Shown here: piece by piece, positions 19,131 to 27,702 of the stretch
How the letters are laid out: each line of letters opens with the position of its first letter
How positions within the stretch are numbered: the first letter of the stretch is position 1
NCBI GenBank assembly: GCA_031254115.1
Contig: JAIRUZ010000032.1
Coordinates: forward strand, 1-64,000
Direction: 5' to 3'
Length of the DNA stretch: 64,000 bases
Source of the DNA: Streptococcaceae bacterium
Lineage (GTDB): Bacteria; Bacillota; Bacilli; Lactobacillales; Streptococcaceae
Translations under genes and position numbers: made by a program
The notes under the pieces: model-generated
What the model was told of the DNA's origin: nothing
Database searches by the model: none
What the model saw: only the letters and a program-made list of their open reading frames with translations

Positions 19131-20058
19131 GGTTTAAATAATTTGCCATCCCATTTTCTATCGTTTGACGCGGCTGAAAGTTTAATGCTTTGAGCTCAGA
19201 AATATCACTTAAAGAGTCCTTGATATCTCCTGAGCGAGCAGCTTTAAATTTTACACTTGCTTTTCTGTGTGAAATTTCTTCTGCTACATGAACCAAGTCA
19301 TTTAGCGTTGTTGCAATGCCTGTTCCGACATTGTAAACTTGGCCGCGAGAGGTTTCTGATACGGCAAGTAATAAAAGAGCAGCAACAACATCATCGACAT
19401 ACACAAAATCGCGTGACTGATTGCCATCGCCATAAATGGTTAGCTCCTGATTGCTTTTTAACTTATCCACCAAAATCGAAATGAAACCCGAATAGGGAGA
19501 TGCTGGATTCTGAGCGGGGCCATAGACATTAAAAAAGCGCGCCATTGTTGTGGGTATTTTGTAAAGCTCATTATAAATGGCACACATGCGCTCGGACGCA
19601 AATTTGTCAACGGCATACGGAGACAACGGCTTGATAGAGGAAGTTTCTTTTTTCGGAAATTCGGGGGCGTTGCCGTAAACTGCAGCGCTTGATGAAAAGA
19701 TAAAACGTTTGAGCGGCTTTTGGCTTTGGCGAATTATTTCGAGGAGTTGAAGGGTGCTGTCATAATTGACGGCGTGAGTCTCAACGGGGCGGGCAATGGA
19801 ATCTGCCACCGAGGCAATGGCTGCGAGATGAAAAATATAGTCAAACGCATGCTCATGAACGAGTTGCCAGAGGAGAGAGTGGTTGGTGACAGAGCCTTCA
19901 ATTTTTGTTAAATTGGGGGAGTCAATCAAATTGTCCCAAGTTCCCATGGACAAATCGTCAAGAACAACGACCTGATTGTCTGAAAGGAGTGCGTTGGCAA
20001 GTGTCGAGCCAATGAAACCCGCGCCTCCTGTGATAAGAATCGTACTATTTTTTATCAT
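19114..20058 (-). CDS. NAD-dependent nucleotide-sugar epimerase/dehydratase (UDP-glucose 4-epimerase type)
   Basis: Extended SDR enzyme, 314 aa. The Rossmann motif ITGGAGFIGSTLANAL is at residues 9-24, the catalytic triad includes Ser in FSSSAAVYG and YAVDK (YxxxK), and VYGPAQNP is typical of the GalE/WbpP group. It would supply UDP-Gal, UDP-GalNAc or a related sugar for the cluster. It has an AGGAGAAG ribosome site. The exact substrate cannot be read from sequence alone. Confidence 0.85.
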   Translation of the reverse strand: MIKNSTILITGGAGFIGSTLANALLSDNQVVVLDDLSMGTWDNLIDSPNLTKIEGSVTNHSLLWQLVHEHAFDYIFHLAAIASVADSIARPVETHAVNYDSTLQLLEIIRQSQKPLKRFIFSSSAAVYGNAPEFPKKETSSIKPLSPYAVDKFASERMCAIYNELYKIPTTMARFFNVYGPAQNPASPYSGFISILVDKLKSNQELTIYGDGNQSRDFVYVDDVVAALLLLAVSETSRGQVYNVGTGIATTLNDLVHVAEEISHRKASVKFKAARSGDIKDSLSDISELKALNFQPRQTIENGMANYLNHERLI

Positions 20059-20401
20059 CGGACTTCTCCTGATTTTTTTGCTTGAGGAGAGAGACTTCTT
20101 GCGTCAAGATAAAAATTTGTTTTTCTGCTTTTATAAGGGTGAGCTGAAAGCGAAAGCTGATGAGTAGCAAGATGAGCACCAAAAGGAAAATGACAAAATA
20201 GGCGTAAGAGGTTAAACCAACAAAATGAGCCACATAAGTTCCAACATTTGAGAAAATGGCGCCTAGAAGCATGATAATTGATAAAAATAACCATTTTCTG
20301 ACTTGTCCAAATTCCGCTTTTTCTTTTCTGACGTAAGAAAAAACATAATAGAGAAAAACAAGGGCTATAAAAATTGCGACAATTCTAAGTTGTAGAGTCA
20401 T
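20045..20401 (-). CDS. DUF2304 membrane protein
   Basis: Small 118-aa membrane protein with three hydrophobic segments and a charged coiled-coil-like C-terminus (KAEKQIFILTQEVSLLKQ). DUF2304 proteins regularly sit next to GT2 dolichol-phosphate-mannose-synthase-like enzymes, as here (2 nt gap). Known context: they accompany polyprenyl-phosphate sugar formation. The molecular role is not established. Confidence 0.8.
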   Translation of the reverse strand: MTLQLRIVAIFIALVFLYYVFSYVRKEKAEFGQVRKWLFLSIIMLLGAIFSNVGTYVAHFVGLTSYAYFVIFLLVLILLLISFRFQLTLIKAEKQIFILTQEVSLLKQKNQEKSDDKK

Positions 20402-20403
20402 TT

Positions 20404-21123
20404 TTAGTCTCCTTTTTGAAATAATGCGACGTAGATGACGGCTGCGCTGACGCTAAACATGTACGCGATGCCTTTAAGCGGACTGATGCTCGATTTCCCT
20501 GTTGTGCGCTCAAACATTGTAACGCCGACTTCTTTGATGCGAAAGCCTTTTTTATTGAGATAGACATAGGTTTCTGCTTCGAGACGAAGGTTGGAATAGC
20601 CTTTCACGAGACGCTCAAAAACGTCTCTTTTTGCCGCGGTGTAGCCGCTTGTAATGTCTTTGATTTCGATTTTCGAAATAGCTTTGACAAGCGTTGTGAG
20701 AAGTTTCATGCCCACCTGACGCGCGGCGCTGGATTTAAAAGCAGACGGACTGTCGCTTGTATAGCGGGAGCCGACGGTGTAATCTGCTTTATTTGTAAGG
20801 AGCGGCTCAATAAGAGCGGGAAGTGAGTGAATATCGTGCTGACCGTCGCCGTCATATTGAACGGCAATGTCAAAATTATTTTCAAGCGCATAGCGGTAAC
20901 CCGTCAAAAGCGCACCTGTCAACCCTAAATTTTGGACTAATTCGATGTGTTGAATCTCATTTTCTTGCAAGATCTGCTCTTCTTTGTCAGTCGAGCCGTC
21001 ATTGATGACAATATAATCAAGCGCGTAATGACTTGTGGCAATATATGTTTTAACCGTTTGTACAACAGAGGCAATTCCCTCGGATTCATTATATGCTGGG
21101 ATAATTAACAGGATTTTACACAT
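20404..21123 (-). CDS. GT2 polyprenyl-phosphate sugar transferase (dolichol-phosphate mannosyltransferase-like)
   Basis: The enzyme probably loads a hexose onto undecaprenyl phosphate. It has IIPAYNESEGI at the N-terminus, VINDGSTDKEE, the DxD-like YDGDGQHD (metal and nucleotide binding) and KDITSGYTAAKR. One hydrophobic segment ends the protein. The track start (21174) adds 17 unlikely residues. ATG 21123 (239 aa) follows GAAAGGGG and matches the family start. First gene of the glycan operon. Confidence 0.87.
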   Translation of the reverse strand: MCKILLIIPAYNESEGIASVVQTVKTYIATSHYALDYIVINDGSTDKEEQILQENEIQHIELVQNLGLTGALLTGYRYALENNFDIAVQYDGDGQHDIHSLPALIEPLLTNKADYTVGSRYTSDSPSAFKSSAARQVGMKLLTTLVKAISKIEIKDITSGYTAAKRDVFERLVKGYSNLRLEAETYVYLNKKGFRIKEVGVTMFERTTGKSSISPLKGIAYMFSVSAAVIYVALFQKGD

Positions 21124-21162
21124 AACTGTGGCAAAGGCCCCTTTCGTAAGTCTTTGTCTTAG

Positions 21163-21171
21163 ATTATAACA
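21163..21171 (-). promoter_or_regulatory. Promoter of the surface-glycan operon
   Basis: The minus strand has TGTTATAAT, an extended -10 box with TATAAT at 21163-21168, giving a leader of about 33 nt before ATG 21123. The -35 region overlaps the preceding terminator and is not consensus. Confidence 0.55.
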
Positions 21172-21172
21172 C

Positions 21173-21195
21173 AAAAACCTGCGTGTGCAGGTTTT
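21173..21195 (-). terminator. Intrinsic terminator after the liaX/liaY-like genes
   Basis: On the minus strand AAAACCTGC and GCAGGTTTTT form a tight stem with a short loop and a T-run. It ends the liaX/liaY-like transcript just before the glycan operon promoter. Confidence 0.8.
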
Positions 21196-21212
21196 CTCTG
21201 GATTTGACTGGG

Positions 21213-21464
21213 TTACCAGCCATAATCGTCTGTATCGTGTTTGTCAGCGCTGACAGAATCTGATTTGTTTGCGGACGGGATGACAAGCAGCAAAATGAGA
21301 TAGAGCAACGCACCTGGAAAGCCCGCGGAGAACACGGAGAGGACGGCATAACCGATGCGCAACAAGGTAATCTGGCTGTCAGTCCAGCCAAGATATTCGC
21401 CGATGCCAGCGAGCGTGCCTGACAGCAATTTGTTGGACGCCGATTTTGTCAATTTTTTTTGCAC
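21213..21464 (-). CDS. PspC-domain membrane protein, LiaY-like
   Basis: PspC proteins are small membrane proteins of the envelope-stress response. The motif KSASNKLLSGTLAGIGEYLGW and a following hydrophobic hairpin (AVLSVFSAGFPGALLYLILLLVIPS) are clear. The track ORF begins inside liaX. The GTG at 21464 has an AGGAAG site at good spacing, lies 4 nt after the liaX stop and gives 83 aa. LiaX-LiaY pairs occur in enterococci under LiaR. The C-terminal tail contains the dispersed palindrome, read as VSADK. Confidence 0.8.
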   Translation of the reverse strand: MQKKLTKSASNKLLSGTLAGIGEYLGWTDSQITLLRIGYAVLSVFSAGFPGALLYLILLLVIPSANKSDSVSADKHDTDDYGW

Positions 21465-21468
21465 AATA

Positions 21469-22557
21469 TTAAAGCTCACTTCCTGAAATAGTATTGTCTT
21501 TGAGCCAAATTGTGCCCGTTTTTGTCTCCAGATCAAAGGTCAGCGTTTCCTCGCCATTTCGGACAATTGCGCCGCCATTTTTGCCAAATTCGGGGCTTTG
21601 AAGCAGATTAAGACGCGTTTTGTATCCGCCAAATGTAGCGCGTGCGTGTCCAACAAGTCCGAGATTTTCTGGCACTGAAAGCTTCACGTCACCGTGCGCA
21701 ACGCTGGCTGACAACTTGCGCGCACGCGCGTCACGCTGCGTCAGAAGAATGCTGCCATTGATCAGACTCGCGTCAGCTTCTTCAAAACTGCCGTCAAATT
21801 TAATCGTACCATTGACAAGCTTCAGCGAGAGTTTATTAACGTGCTCGGGCAACGCGAGAATGTTGCCATTTTTGCTGTCCACAGAAAGCTCCGAGGCTGT
21901 AAGCTCTTCCAAGCGCACTTCGCCGTGCAAAAGCGTCACGGAAATCCTGTCAGCGCTGACAGATTTGACATCAATTTTTCCTGACAAAGCGTTGATTTTT
22001 AGCTCTTCGTATTGTTTTTCAGGCAGCCACAGCTCAAACTTCGCGCCGACGCGCTTGCTGTCAGCTGACAGCGTCAGCACATCTTGCCAAACGGTAGACG
22101 TCGTGTGTGTGGCAAGGAAATTCTCAACACTGCCGTCAATGCCGCCGTAAATCTTGTACGTACCTTTGAGATGCGCGTTTTCGCCAGGGCGAATCGTGAG
22201 CAAAACGTGGGAGAGATCGACCTCAATCGCGTTGAAATCGCCCTCTAAGTCTTTTTCAATGTCAAAGCTCGTCGCGCGCACTTTAGGAAAGCCTTGCGAG
22301 AAATCAACATTTTCGTCCACGCCGCGCTTAATCGATTTGGCAACGTTTTTGAGCGAATCGCCAAGGCCAGAAAATGCCGATTTGAGCGCTTCGCCTGCGT
22401 CCACATTTTGCGTGCGATAGCCAGCGTTATCAAACGCTTCTTCGCCAACGCCATCGCCACTAATGCCTGCTTTTTCAAGCAATTCGAGCGCTTCGTCTTG
22501 CGTAATCACACCGTCGCGCATCAGTTTCAAAATCCGTTCTTTTTTGTTATCAGCCAT
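21469..22557 (-). CDS. DUF4097 envelope-stress protein, LiaX-like
   Basis: The first 40 residues (KKERILKLMRDGVITQDEALELLEKAG) form the short helical SHOCT/LiaX-type N-terminal region. From about residue 95 on, a DUF4097 beta-solenoid follows with repeating 'L.V....G.I' strands. In enterococci LiaX senses cationic peptides and daptomycin at the surface and controls the Lia response. No signal peptide is visible, as in LiaX. Next to a PspC gene this is a liaX-liaY arrangement. It has an AAGGAG ribosome site and contains one dispersed palindrome (VSAD). Confidence 0.77.
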   Translation of the reverse strand: MADNKKERILKLMRDGVITQDEALELLEKAGISGDGVGEEAFDNAGYRTQNVDAGEALKSAFSGLGDSLKNVAKSIKRGVDENVDFSQGFPKVRATSFDIEKDLEGDFNAIEVDLSHVLLTIRPGENAHLKGTYKIYGGIDGSVENFLATHTTSTVWQDVLTLSADSKRVGAKFELWLPEKQYEELKINALSGKIDVKSVSADRISVTLLHGEVRLEELTASELSVDSKNGNILALPEHVNKLSLKLVNGTIKFDGSFEEADASLINGSILLTQRDARARKLSASVAHGDVKLSVPENLGLVGHARATFGGYKTRLNLLQSPEFGKNGGAIVRNGEETLTFDLETKTGTIWLKDNTISGSEL

Positions 22558-22634
22558 GATAATCTCCTTTTCATTTTTACGGCGTCCTGTTTTCGCCGTA
22601 ACTTTACGGTCTTATTTTCTCACAGTTTTTGCAA

Positions 22635-22660
22635 TTAAAAATCAGTCCAAAGACCGATTT
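22635..22660 (-). terminator. Intrinsic terminator of the DEAD-box helicase gene
   Basis: On the minus strand AAAATCGGTC, a short loop, then GACTGATTTTT follow directly on the helicase stop codon. Confidence 0.7.
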
Positions 22661-24003
22661 TAACTATTGCTCGCTTTTCTTGCTTCGCGTTTTTTGCGCG
22701 CAGTTTTCGTTTTCTCGGCGCGGCGGCGCTTTTTATTTTCTTCTTCCATCACCCAGCGCGCATTGCGCTTGTAGCCTGGCTTGACGTGTTTTTTCCCTTT
22801 GGCAAGGAGACCTTTGACATTGCCAGACATGCCATCATTTGTTTTCGCACGCTTTTCGCGGCGTGCACGGTCGTATGTATCGACAATCTCGCCTTTTTTG
22901 ATGACTTTAGGAACAAACTCGACACCCATTTTTTCGATTTCGACAATGGCCGAGTCGTCCGACGGCGCATAAAGCGTAATCGCCGTGCCGGAGAGGCCAT
23001 TGCGCCCTGTGCGCCCAACGCGGTGCACGAAAAAGGTCAAATCTTTGGGAATTTCGTCGTTGATCACGTGCGAAACACCTTCAATATCAATCCCGCGCGC
23101 GGCAATGTCTGTCGCAACCACATATTGATAGTCCAAATTTCGCAAGCCGCTCATCACGCGTTTACGCTCACGCGGCTCAATTCCGCCGTGAATTTTTGCG
23201 ATTTTCACGCCATTATTGCGCAGAAAATCAGCGATTTCATTGACGCGCTCTTTCGTATTGGCAAAAATCATCGCGACGTAGGGATTTAAAATCTTTGTCA
23301 GCGCAAGCAGCTGATCGTTGCGATTTTGTCCTTTCGTCGAAATCAGCCAATTGTCAATCGTGTCAGAAACAATCGTTTTCGTTGCGATTTTTTCCGTCAC
23401 AGGATTGTGCAGATATTTTTTCAAAAACGGCTGAAGCTTTTGCGGAATTGTCGCGCTGAAAACAAGCGTTTGCACGCGATTTCCTAGGCGACTTGCGATT
23501 TTGTCAACGTCCGCGAGAAAGCCCATATCAAGCGTCATGTCCGCTTCGTCAACGACAAAAGTCGCCGCCGTATGAATTTTGAGGCTGTCAGAGCCGACAA
23601 GATCGAGAATCCGCCCTGGCGTGCCAATCACAATATGCGGCTGTCCTTGCTCTAATTTTCTGAGCTGACGGGCTTTGTCCGTGCCGCCCACAAAATTAGA
23701 CACACGAATGCGGCTGTCAGCTGCAACAAATGCCTTTGCCGCCTCAAAAATTTGCGTCGCAAGCTCGCGCGACGGCGCTGTGATAACCGCCTGAACTTCA
23801 TTTTTTGTTGGCTCCAAGTTCTCAAAAATCGGCAACAAAAACGTGTGCGTTTTCCCCGAGCCCGTCTTTGATTCCCCAATCAAATCACGCCCGCGCAGCA
23901 CAATCGGAATCAGCTTCTCTTGCACCTCAGTCGGCTCATTAAAACGAATCGTCTGGAGCGTCTCGCAAATAAACGGCTTAAAACTAAACTCTGTAAATTT
24001 CAT
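22660..24003 (-). CDS. cshB: DEAD-box RNA helicase, CshB-like
   Basis: ATP-dependent RNA helicase of 447 aa with motif I ESKTGSGKT, motif Ia PSRELA, motif II VVDEADM, motif III SAT, ATDIAARGIDIEG, and motif VI HRVGRTGR. The C-terminal 50 residues are Lys/Arg-rich for RNA contact. It probably acts in cold adaptation, ribosome assembly or RNA decay. The gene is monocistronic with an extended -10 box (TGTTATAAT) 6 nt before the ATG and no ribosome site. The paralogue assignment (CshB rather than CshA) rests on length and the short tail. Confidence 0.87.
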   Translation of the reverse strand: MKFTEFSFKPFICETLQTIRFNEPTEVQEKLIPIVLRGRDLIGESKTGSGKTHTFLLPIFENLEPTKNEVQAVITAPSRELATQIFEAAKAFVAADSRIRVSNFVGGTDKARQLRKLEQGQPHIVIGTPGRILDLVGSDSLKIHTAATFVVDEADMTLDMGFLADVDKIASRLGNRVQTLVFSATIPQKLQPFLKKYLHNPVTEKIATKTIVSDTIDNWLISTKGQNRNDQLLALTKILNPYVAMIFANTKERVNEIADFLRNNGVKIAKIHGGIEPRERKRVMSGLRNLDYQYVVATDIAARGIDIEGVSHVINDEIPKDLTFFVHRVGRTGRNGLSGTAITLYAPSDDSAIVEIEKMGVEFVPKVIKKGEIVDTYDRARREKRAKTNDGMSGNVKGLLAKGKKHVKPGYKRNARWVMEEENKKRRRAEKTKTARKKREARKASNS

Positions 24004-24009
24004 TATTTT

Positions 24010-24018
24010 ATTATAACA
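24010..24018 (-). promoter_or_regulatory. Extended -10 promoter of the helicase gene, leaderless start
   Basis: TGTTATAAT (TATAAT at 24010-24015) lies 6 nt before ATG 24003. Confidence 0.6.
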
Positions 24019-24053
24019 TAATATAAAATCGACGATATTTCGCTCTAAAGAAT

Positions 24054-24122
24054 GCCAATAAGAAAGCTAGGAAGTCCGCCATAGCAGCTTTCGTCTGAGC
24101 ACTCCTGACTTGTAGGTTACGG
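24054..24122 (+). repeat. Conserved intergenic element, copy A
   Basis: From CCAAT through GAAAGCTAGGAA and GACTTGT to about 24122, this 65-70-nt stretch aligns with the reverse strand of 30226-30286 at roughly three in four positions. It lies between the helicase promoter and the end of rarD. It is either a dispersed repeat or a small RNA. No T-run terminator follows. Confidence 0.5.
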
Positions 24123-24130
24123 GAAGTGTT

Positions 24131-25021
24131 TTATACCATACGTCTGCGCAGGGTTAGGACTTGCCCAACGATAAAAATCAGAACGCCAGCGACAATAAAG
24201 AGCACGCTGTAAAATTCGCCTTGCGTCATGACTTCGCCTAGCACCGTGACGGAAATCAGGAGCGAAATCGTGGGATTGAGATATTGAATGAAGCCGACGA
24301 CGCTGAAGTTTGCGCGTTTGATGGCTTCGGCAAAGAGCAGGAGCGGTACCGCGGTAATCGGCCCCGAGGCCGCGAGCAAGAGCTGCGTCACCCAGTCGTA
24401 TTCAAAAAATGAATGGCCCGTAAAGAATAGCAAGTAAAGCACGACAAACGGCAGTAAGACAAGGCTTTCTTGAATCATTGCCACGTCTGACGATAGCCGA
24501 TAAAATTTCTTCAAGAGGCCGTAAATCGGGAAGCAGACCGACATGACGGCAATCAGAATCGGAAAGCTGCCGTTTAGCACAATCATGACCGCCACGCCGA
24601 TGAAAGCGAGCACAATTGCCACCACCGAGGGTCGATCCAAATGCTCGTGCAAGAAAATCAATGCGAGCAAAATCTGCACTAGCGGCATAATGAAATTTGC
24701 GATGGAGGCTTCTGTGGCCTGATGAATCGACACCGAGTAGATGAAGACGAGCCAATTGGCGCCGAGAAAGAGGCTAGCAACGAGCGACAACACACGTGAT
24801 TTTTTGTCAGCTATAAGAGCGACGAGCTCTGTTTTCAGACGTTTCGTTTGACGCGTCACGAGGAAATAAATCCCCATCGCAAGCACCGTGAACACAATGC
24901 GGTAGCTGAAAACTTCGGTGGAGGGCACGTGCGCGAGTAGATGCCAATACCAGACCAAAAGTCCCCAAGAAATATAGGCGCCTACCGCAAGCAGCAAACC
25001 CAAAACACGCTGATTTTTCAT
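24131..25021 (-). CDS. rarD: RarD/EamA-type drug-metabolite transporter
   Basis: Ten hydrophobic segments in 296 aa, two EamA halves and the start MKNQRVLGLLLAVGAYISWGLLVWYW, which is characteristic of RarD (chloramphenicol-sensitive protein family). The natural substrate is unknown. A -10 box TACAAT preceded by TGA lies 6 nt before the ATG. The AGAGAG just before the ATG is a poor ribosome site. The -35 region overlaps the sodA terminator hairpin. Confidence 0.88.
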   Translation of the reverse strand: MKNQRVLGLLLAVGAYISWGLLVWYWHLLAHVPSTEVFSYRIVFTVLAMGIYFLVTRQTKRLKTELVALIADKKSRVLSLVASLFLGANWLVFIYSVSIHQATEASIANFIMPLVQILLALIFLHEHLDRPSVVAIVLAFIGVAVMIVLNGSFPILIAVMSVCFPIYGLLKKFYRLSSDVAMIQESLVLLPFVVLYLLFFTGHSFFEYDWVTQLLLAASGPITAVPLLLFAEAIKRANFSVVGFIQYLNPTISLLISVTVLGEVMTQGEFYSVLFIVAGVLIFIVGQVLTLRRRMV

Positions 25022-25035
25022 CTCTCTATTGTATC

Positions 25036-25054
25036 AAAAAAGCCCGCGACGGGC
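25036..25054 (-). terminator. Intrinsic terminator of sodA
   Basis: AAAGCCCG, TCG, CGGGCTTTTTT on the minus strand: a GC-rich stem followed by a T-run, 15 nt after the sodA stop. Confidence 0.85.
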
Positions 25055-25068
25055 TTTCTATTTTTGCA

Positions 25069-25671
25069 TTATTTGCTGTAGAGTTCGTTGACATAGTCCC
25101 AATTGACGAGATTCCAGAAGGCATCAATGTAGTCGGGGCGCACGTTGCGATAGCTGAGGTAGTAAGCGTGCTCCCAAACGTCGAGGCCAAGGACAGGCGT
25201 CAAACCGTCAGAAATCGGTGCGTCTTGATTGGCTGTGGACACAATTTTAAGCGTGTCGCCCTCTTTGACAAGAAAGGCCCAGCCAGAGCCAAAACGCCCT
25301 GTAGCTGCCGTTTTAAAGGCGGCCTTGAAAGCATCAAATGAGCCAAATGCGCCGTCAATCGCTGACGCAATCGCGCCTGTTGGCGCGCCGCCCGCATTTG
25401 GCGCAAGCCAATTCCAGAATTGACTGTGATTGAGGTGCCCGCCGCCATTATTTCTGACCGCCGTGCGAATATCTTCTGGCAGCGCTGACAGCGTCGTCAA
25501 GAGCTCCTCAAGGCTTTTGTCAGCCAGCTCAGGGTGCTTGTCAAGCGCCGCGTTCAAGTTTGTCACGTACGTGTTGTGGTGCTTGTCGTGATGTAAGTGC
25601 ATCGTTTCCGCATCAATGTAGGGCTCAAGCGCCTCGTAAGCATAAGGTAGCTCTGGTAAAGTAAATGTCAT
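25069..25671 (-). CDS. sodA: Superoxide dismutase, Mn/Fe type
   Basis: Cytoplasmic enzyme converting superoxide to hydrogen peroxide and oxygen. 200 aa, family length. Metal ligands are visible in [11 protein letters not shown] (His), [11 protein letters not shown] (His) and [13 protein letters not shown] (Asp and His). GGGHxNH and the Gln in NQDAPI suggest the Mn-preferring or cambialistic type. It has a strong AAAAGGAG site and its own terminator. Confidence 0.96.
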   Translation of the reverse strand: MTFTLPELPYAYEALEPYIDAETMHLHHDKHHNTYVTNLNAALDKHPELADKSLEELLTTLSALPEDIRTAVRNNGGGHLNHSQFWNWLAPNAGGAPTGAIASAIDGAFGSFDAFKAAFKTAATGRFGSGWAFLVKEGDTLKIVSTANQDAPISDGLTPVLGLDVWEHAYYLSYRNVRPDYIDAFWNLVNWDYVNELYSK

Positions 25672-25856
25672 GATTCTCTCCTTTTAATTTGATAACCCGA
25701 TTATATCAAGCGCAGCTGACAGAAAGCTAAAATCAGCTCACACGGGCTGATAAGTTTGCAAAACAGTCAATTTTTCACTTCATTCCACGCAACGCCCTCG
25801 TCCTTCCAACCGACCGAAACAAACTATTTTTTTCATTGACATCTGTTTTCTTTTTG

Positions 25857-26762
25857 TTAAACAAAATTCTTTTTCCAGTGTGCCAGGGTTTCGATTGTTT
25901 TTTCTAGGCCAGTGTTTGTCAGCGCTGACAGAACAAATCCAGCCGCTGAGGTGAGGCTGGCACCAGCTGACAAAAAACGCGCAATATCAGCGGGCGATGA
26001 AATGCCGCCTGTCGCAATGAGCGGCTTTGTGATAGCTGACAGACGAGCATTTTCAAGACTTTCGAGCGTTGTCAGCCCAAAATTAGTGAAATCCATGCCG
26101 TTAGGATTGCGACGATGTTCAATCCAGCCAAAATCCGTGCCGCCGCGGCCGCCCACATTAATCGCCGCGACGTGCGTTTCTTGCAGCGCTTCCAAAAGTG
26201 CGCGCGGCATGCCAAAACCGACTTCTTTTGCAATCACGGGAACATCAAGATCCGCAGCGATTCGGTCAATAGTTTCAAGCCATTCTGAAAAATCTCTATC
26301 GCCTTCATCCTCGCGCATGCCAAGCTCTTGGTACATATTCATGTGAATCTCAAGCGCGTTCGCTTCAATCATGTCCACCGCGCGACGAGCGTCGCTCATT
26401 TCACTTCCAGCGCCAATATTGGCAAATAAAAAGCCTTTGGGAGTCGCCGCGCGTACGGCGCGAAAGCCTTTTTCTAGCTCTGGATAATGCAGTGCAATGG
26501 ATTGCGAGCCGACGGCAAGCGCAAGATTGAGCGATTTTGCAATTTCTGCAAGCTGCAAATTTAGCGCATCGCCGCGCGCGGATCCGCCTGTCATCGCTTC
26601 GATATAAAACGGAAACTCAAATGTGTGCCCAAAAAGCGCGACGGGCGCGGCATTTTCAGCATGCACAACTTCGTCATCTTCAATCGCGTGTTTCTCTTTC
26701 CAATAGCTGAGCGCAAGCGACAAATGCGCGTCTTTTCGGTGTTGATGCGCGTCTTTACTCAT
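25857..26762 (-). CDS. fni: Type 2 isopentenyl-diphosphate delta-isomerase, short at the C-terminus
   Basis: FMN- and NADPH-dependent enzyme interconverting IPP and DMAPP, last step of the mevalonate branch. Seen: N-terminal RKDAHL, AMTGGS, GGRGGTDFGWIEHRR (FMN/phosphate binding) and ATGGISSPADIARFLSAGA. The ATG at 26762 with a GGAGAC site overlaps the mvaK2 stop. The track adds five residues. At 301 aa it is about 35-45 residues shorter than usual. It stops at HWKKNF where homologues continue with a helical tail, and no continuation is seen in other frames. It carries a dispersed palindrome (LSALT) close to the end. Confidence 0.9.
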   Translation of the reverse strand: MSKDAHQHRKDAHLSLALSYWKEKHAIEDDEVVHAENAAPVALFGHTFEFPFYIEAMTGGSARGDALNLQLAEIAKSLNLALAVGSQSIALHYPELEKGFRAVRAATPKGFLFANIGAGSEMSDARRAVDMIEANALEIHMNMYQELGMREDEGDRDFSEWLETIDRIAADLDVPVIAKEVGFGMPRALLEALQETHVAAINVGGRGGTDFGWIEHRRNPNGMDFTNFGLTTLESLENARLSAITKPLIATGGISSPADIARFLSAGASLTSAAGFVLSALTNTGLEKTIETLAHWKKNFV

Positions 26763-27702
26763 ATTTTGTCTCCGCAAGTTCTACTTTTTCAAAAATCATG
26801 CCCGCAAGTTCCAGCTTCAACTTGACTTCTTGAAGCACCGTTTTTCCTGCGCCATGATCAAAAACAATGATATTTTCGCCAAAACCGCTGCCCGAAATTT
26901 TCGCTGCAAGCTTGTCATAGCCGCGAATGGTAGACATCGCGAGCTCCAAATCGTCCGTCATGTAACCTTCAGGAAGATTCGTCAAGAGCAAAAATTGATT
27001 GGCGTCTAGGTCACGCTTGAATTCTTCAAAATTTTTCGTTTTGGCGAGCCGCAAAACAATCTCATCGCTCATTTGATAAAAGTCATCGGGCAGCGAAAGC
27101 GCTAGCTTTTCACCAGTTTTAACAGCCGCGCCTGTGCGCACGACATAGATATTTTTCCACGGAAAATTCAACGGAATAATCTGCGCGCCTGGCGACTGAT
27201 ACAAAATCACACCGCCAGCCGTAATCGCCGCGACATCGCCCATTGAGCCCGAGCCCTGCACTTTTTGGTGCGCATTCGCCGCCATTTTGAAGCGCCTATT
27301 TTCCGACAAACCGAGCTCAAAAAACGCATTGACCGCGTCAATCACGCCGACCACGACCGAGGCTGACGAGCCGTAGCCTTTTTTGTTCGCGCCAAAACCG
27401 AGCCGCGACTCGATGTGAATCGCGATTTCTTGCTTGGCAAATAAATTCATTTCACAAAGCGCAGATAGCGCAAACGCCCACTCGCTGTCAGCCGGCACCG
27501 TCAGCTGCTGCAAGCTAAATGAAAAATCCGGCAGATCCACATTTGTTGTCAGCGCTGACAGACCGCTCGTTTCCGTGACAGTCACGGTGAAATCCGTCTT
27601 AATGGCCGCAACCATGGCCCACGAGCCGGGCCGCGTCACCGCATATTCGCCCGCAACAAACAATTTGCCTGGCACGCCAACACTCACCTCATGTTTAATC
27701 AA
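26755..27702 (-). CDS. mvaK2: Phosphomevalonate kinase
   Basis: GHMP kinase phosphorylating mevalonate-5-phosphate. VPGKLFVAGEYAV is at the N-terminus, KKGYGSSASVVVGVIDAV is the ATP loop, and GSGFGENIIVFD is motif 3. The track start at 27795 lies deep in mvaD. A TTG at 27702 follows GGAGGAGG at 7 nt and gives 315 aa, so it is the likely start, overlapping the mvaD stop. It contains a dispersed palindrome read as LSALT. Operon order mvaD-mvaK2-fni. Confidence 0.92.
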   Translation of the reverse strand: MIKHEVSVGVPGKLFVAGEYAVTRPGSWAMVAAIKTDFTVTVTETSGLSALTTNVDLPDFSFSLQQLTVPADSEWAFALSALCEMNLFAKQEIAIHIESRLGFGANKKGYGSSASVVVGVIDAVNAFFELGLSENRRFKMAANAHQKVQGSGSMGDVAAITAGGVILYQSPGAQIIPLNFPWKNIYVVRTGAAVKTGEKLALSLPDDFYQMSDEIVLRLAKTKNFEEFKRDLDANQFLLLTNLPEGYMTDDLELAMSTIRGYDKLAAKISGSGFGENIIVFDHGAGKTVLQEVKLKLELAGMIFEKVELAETKYE

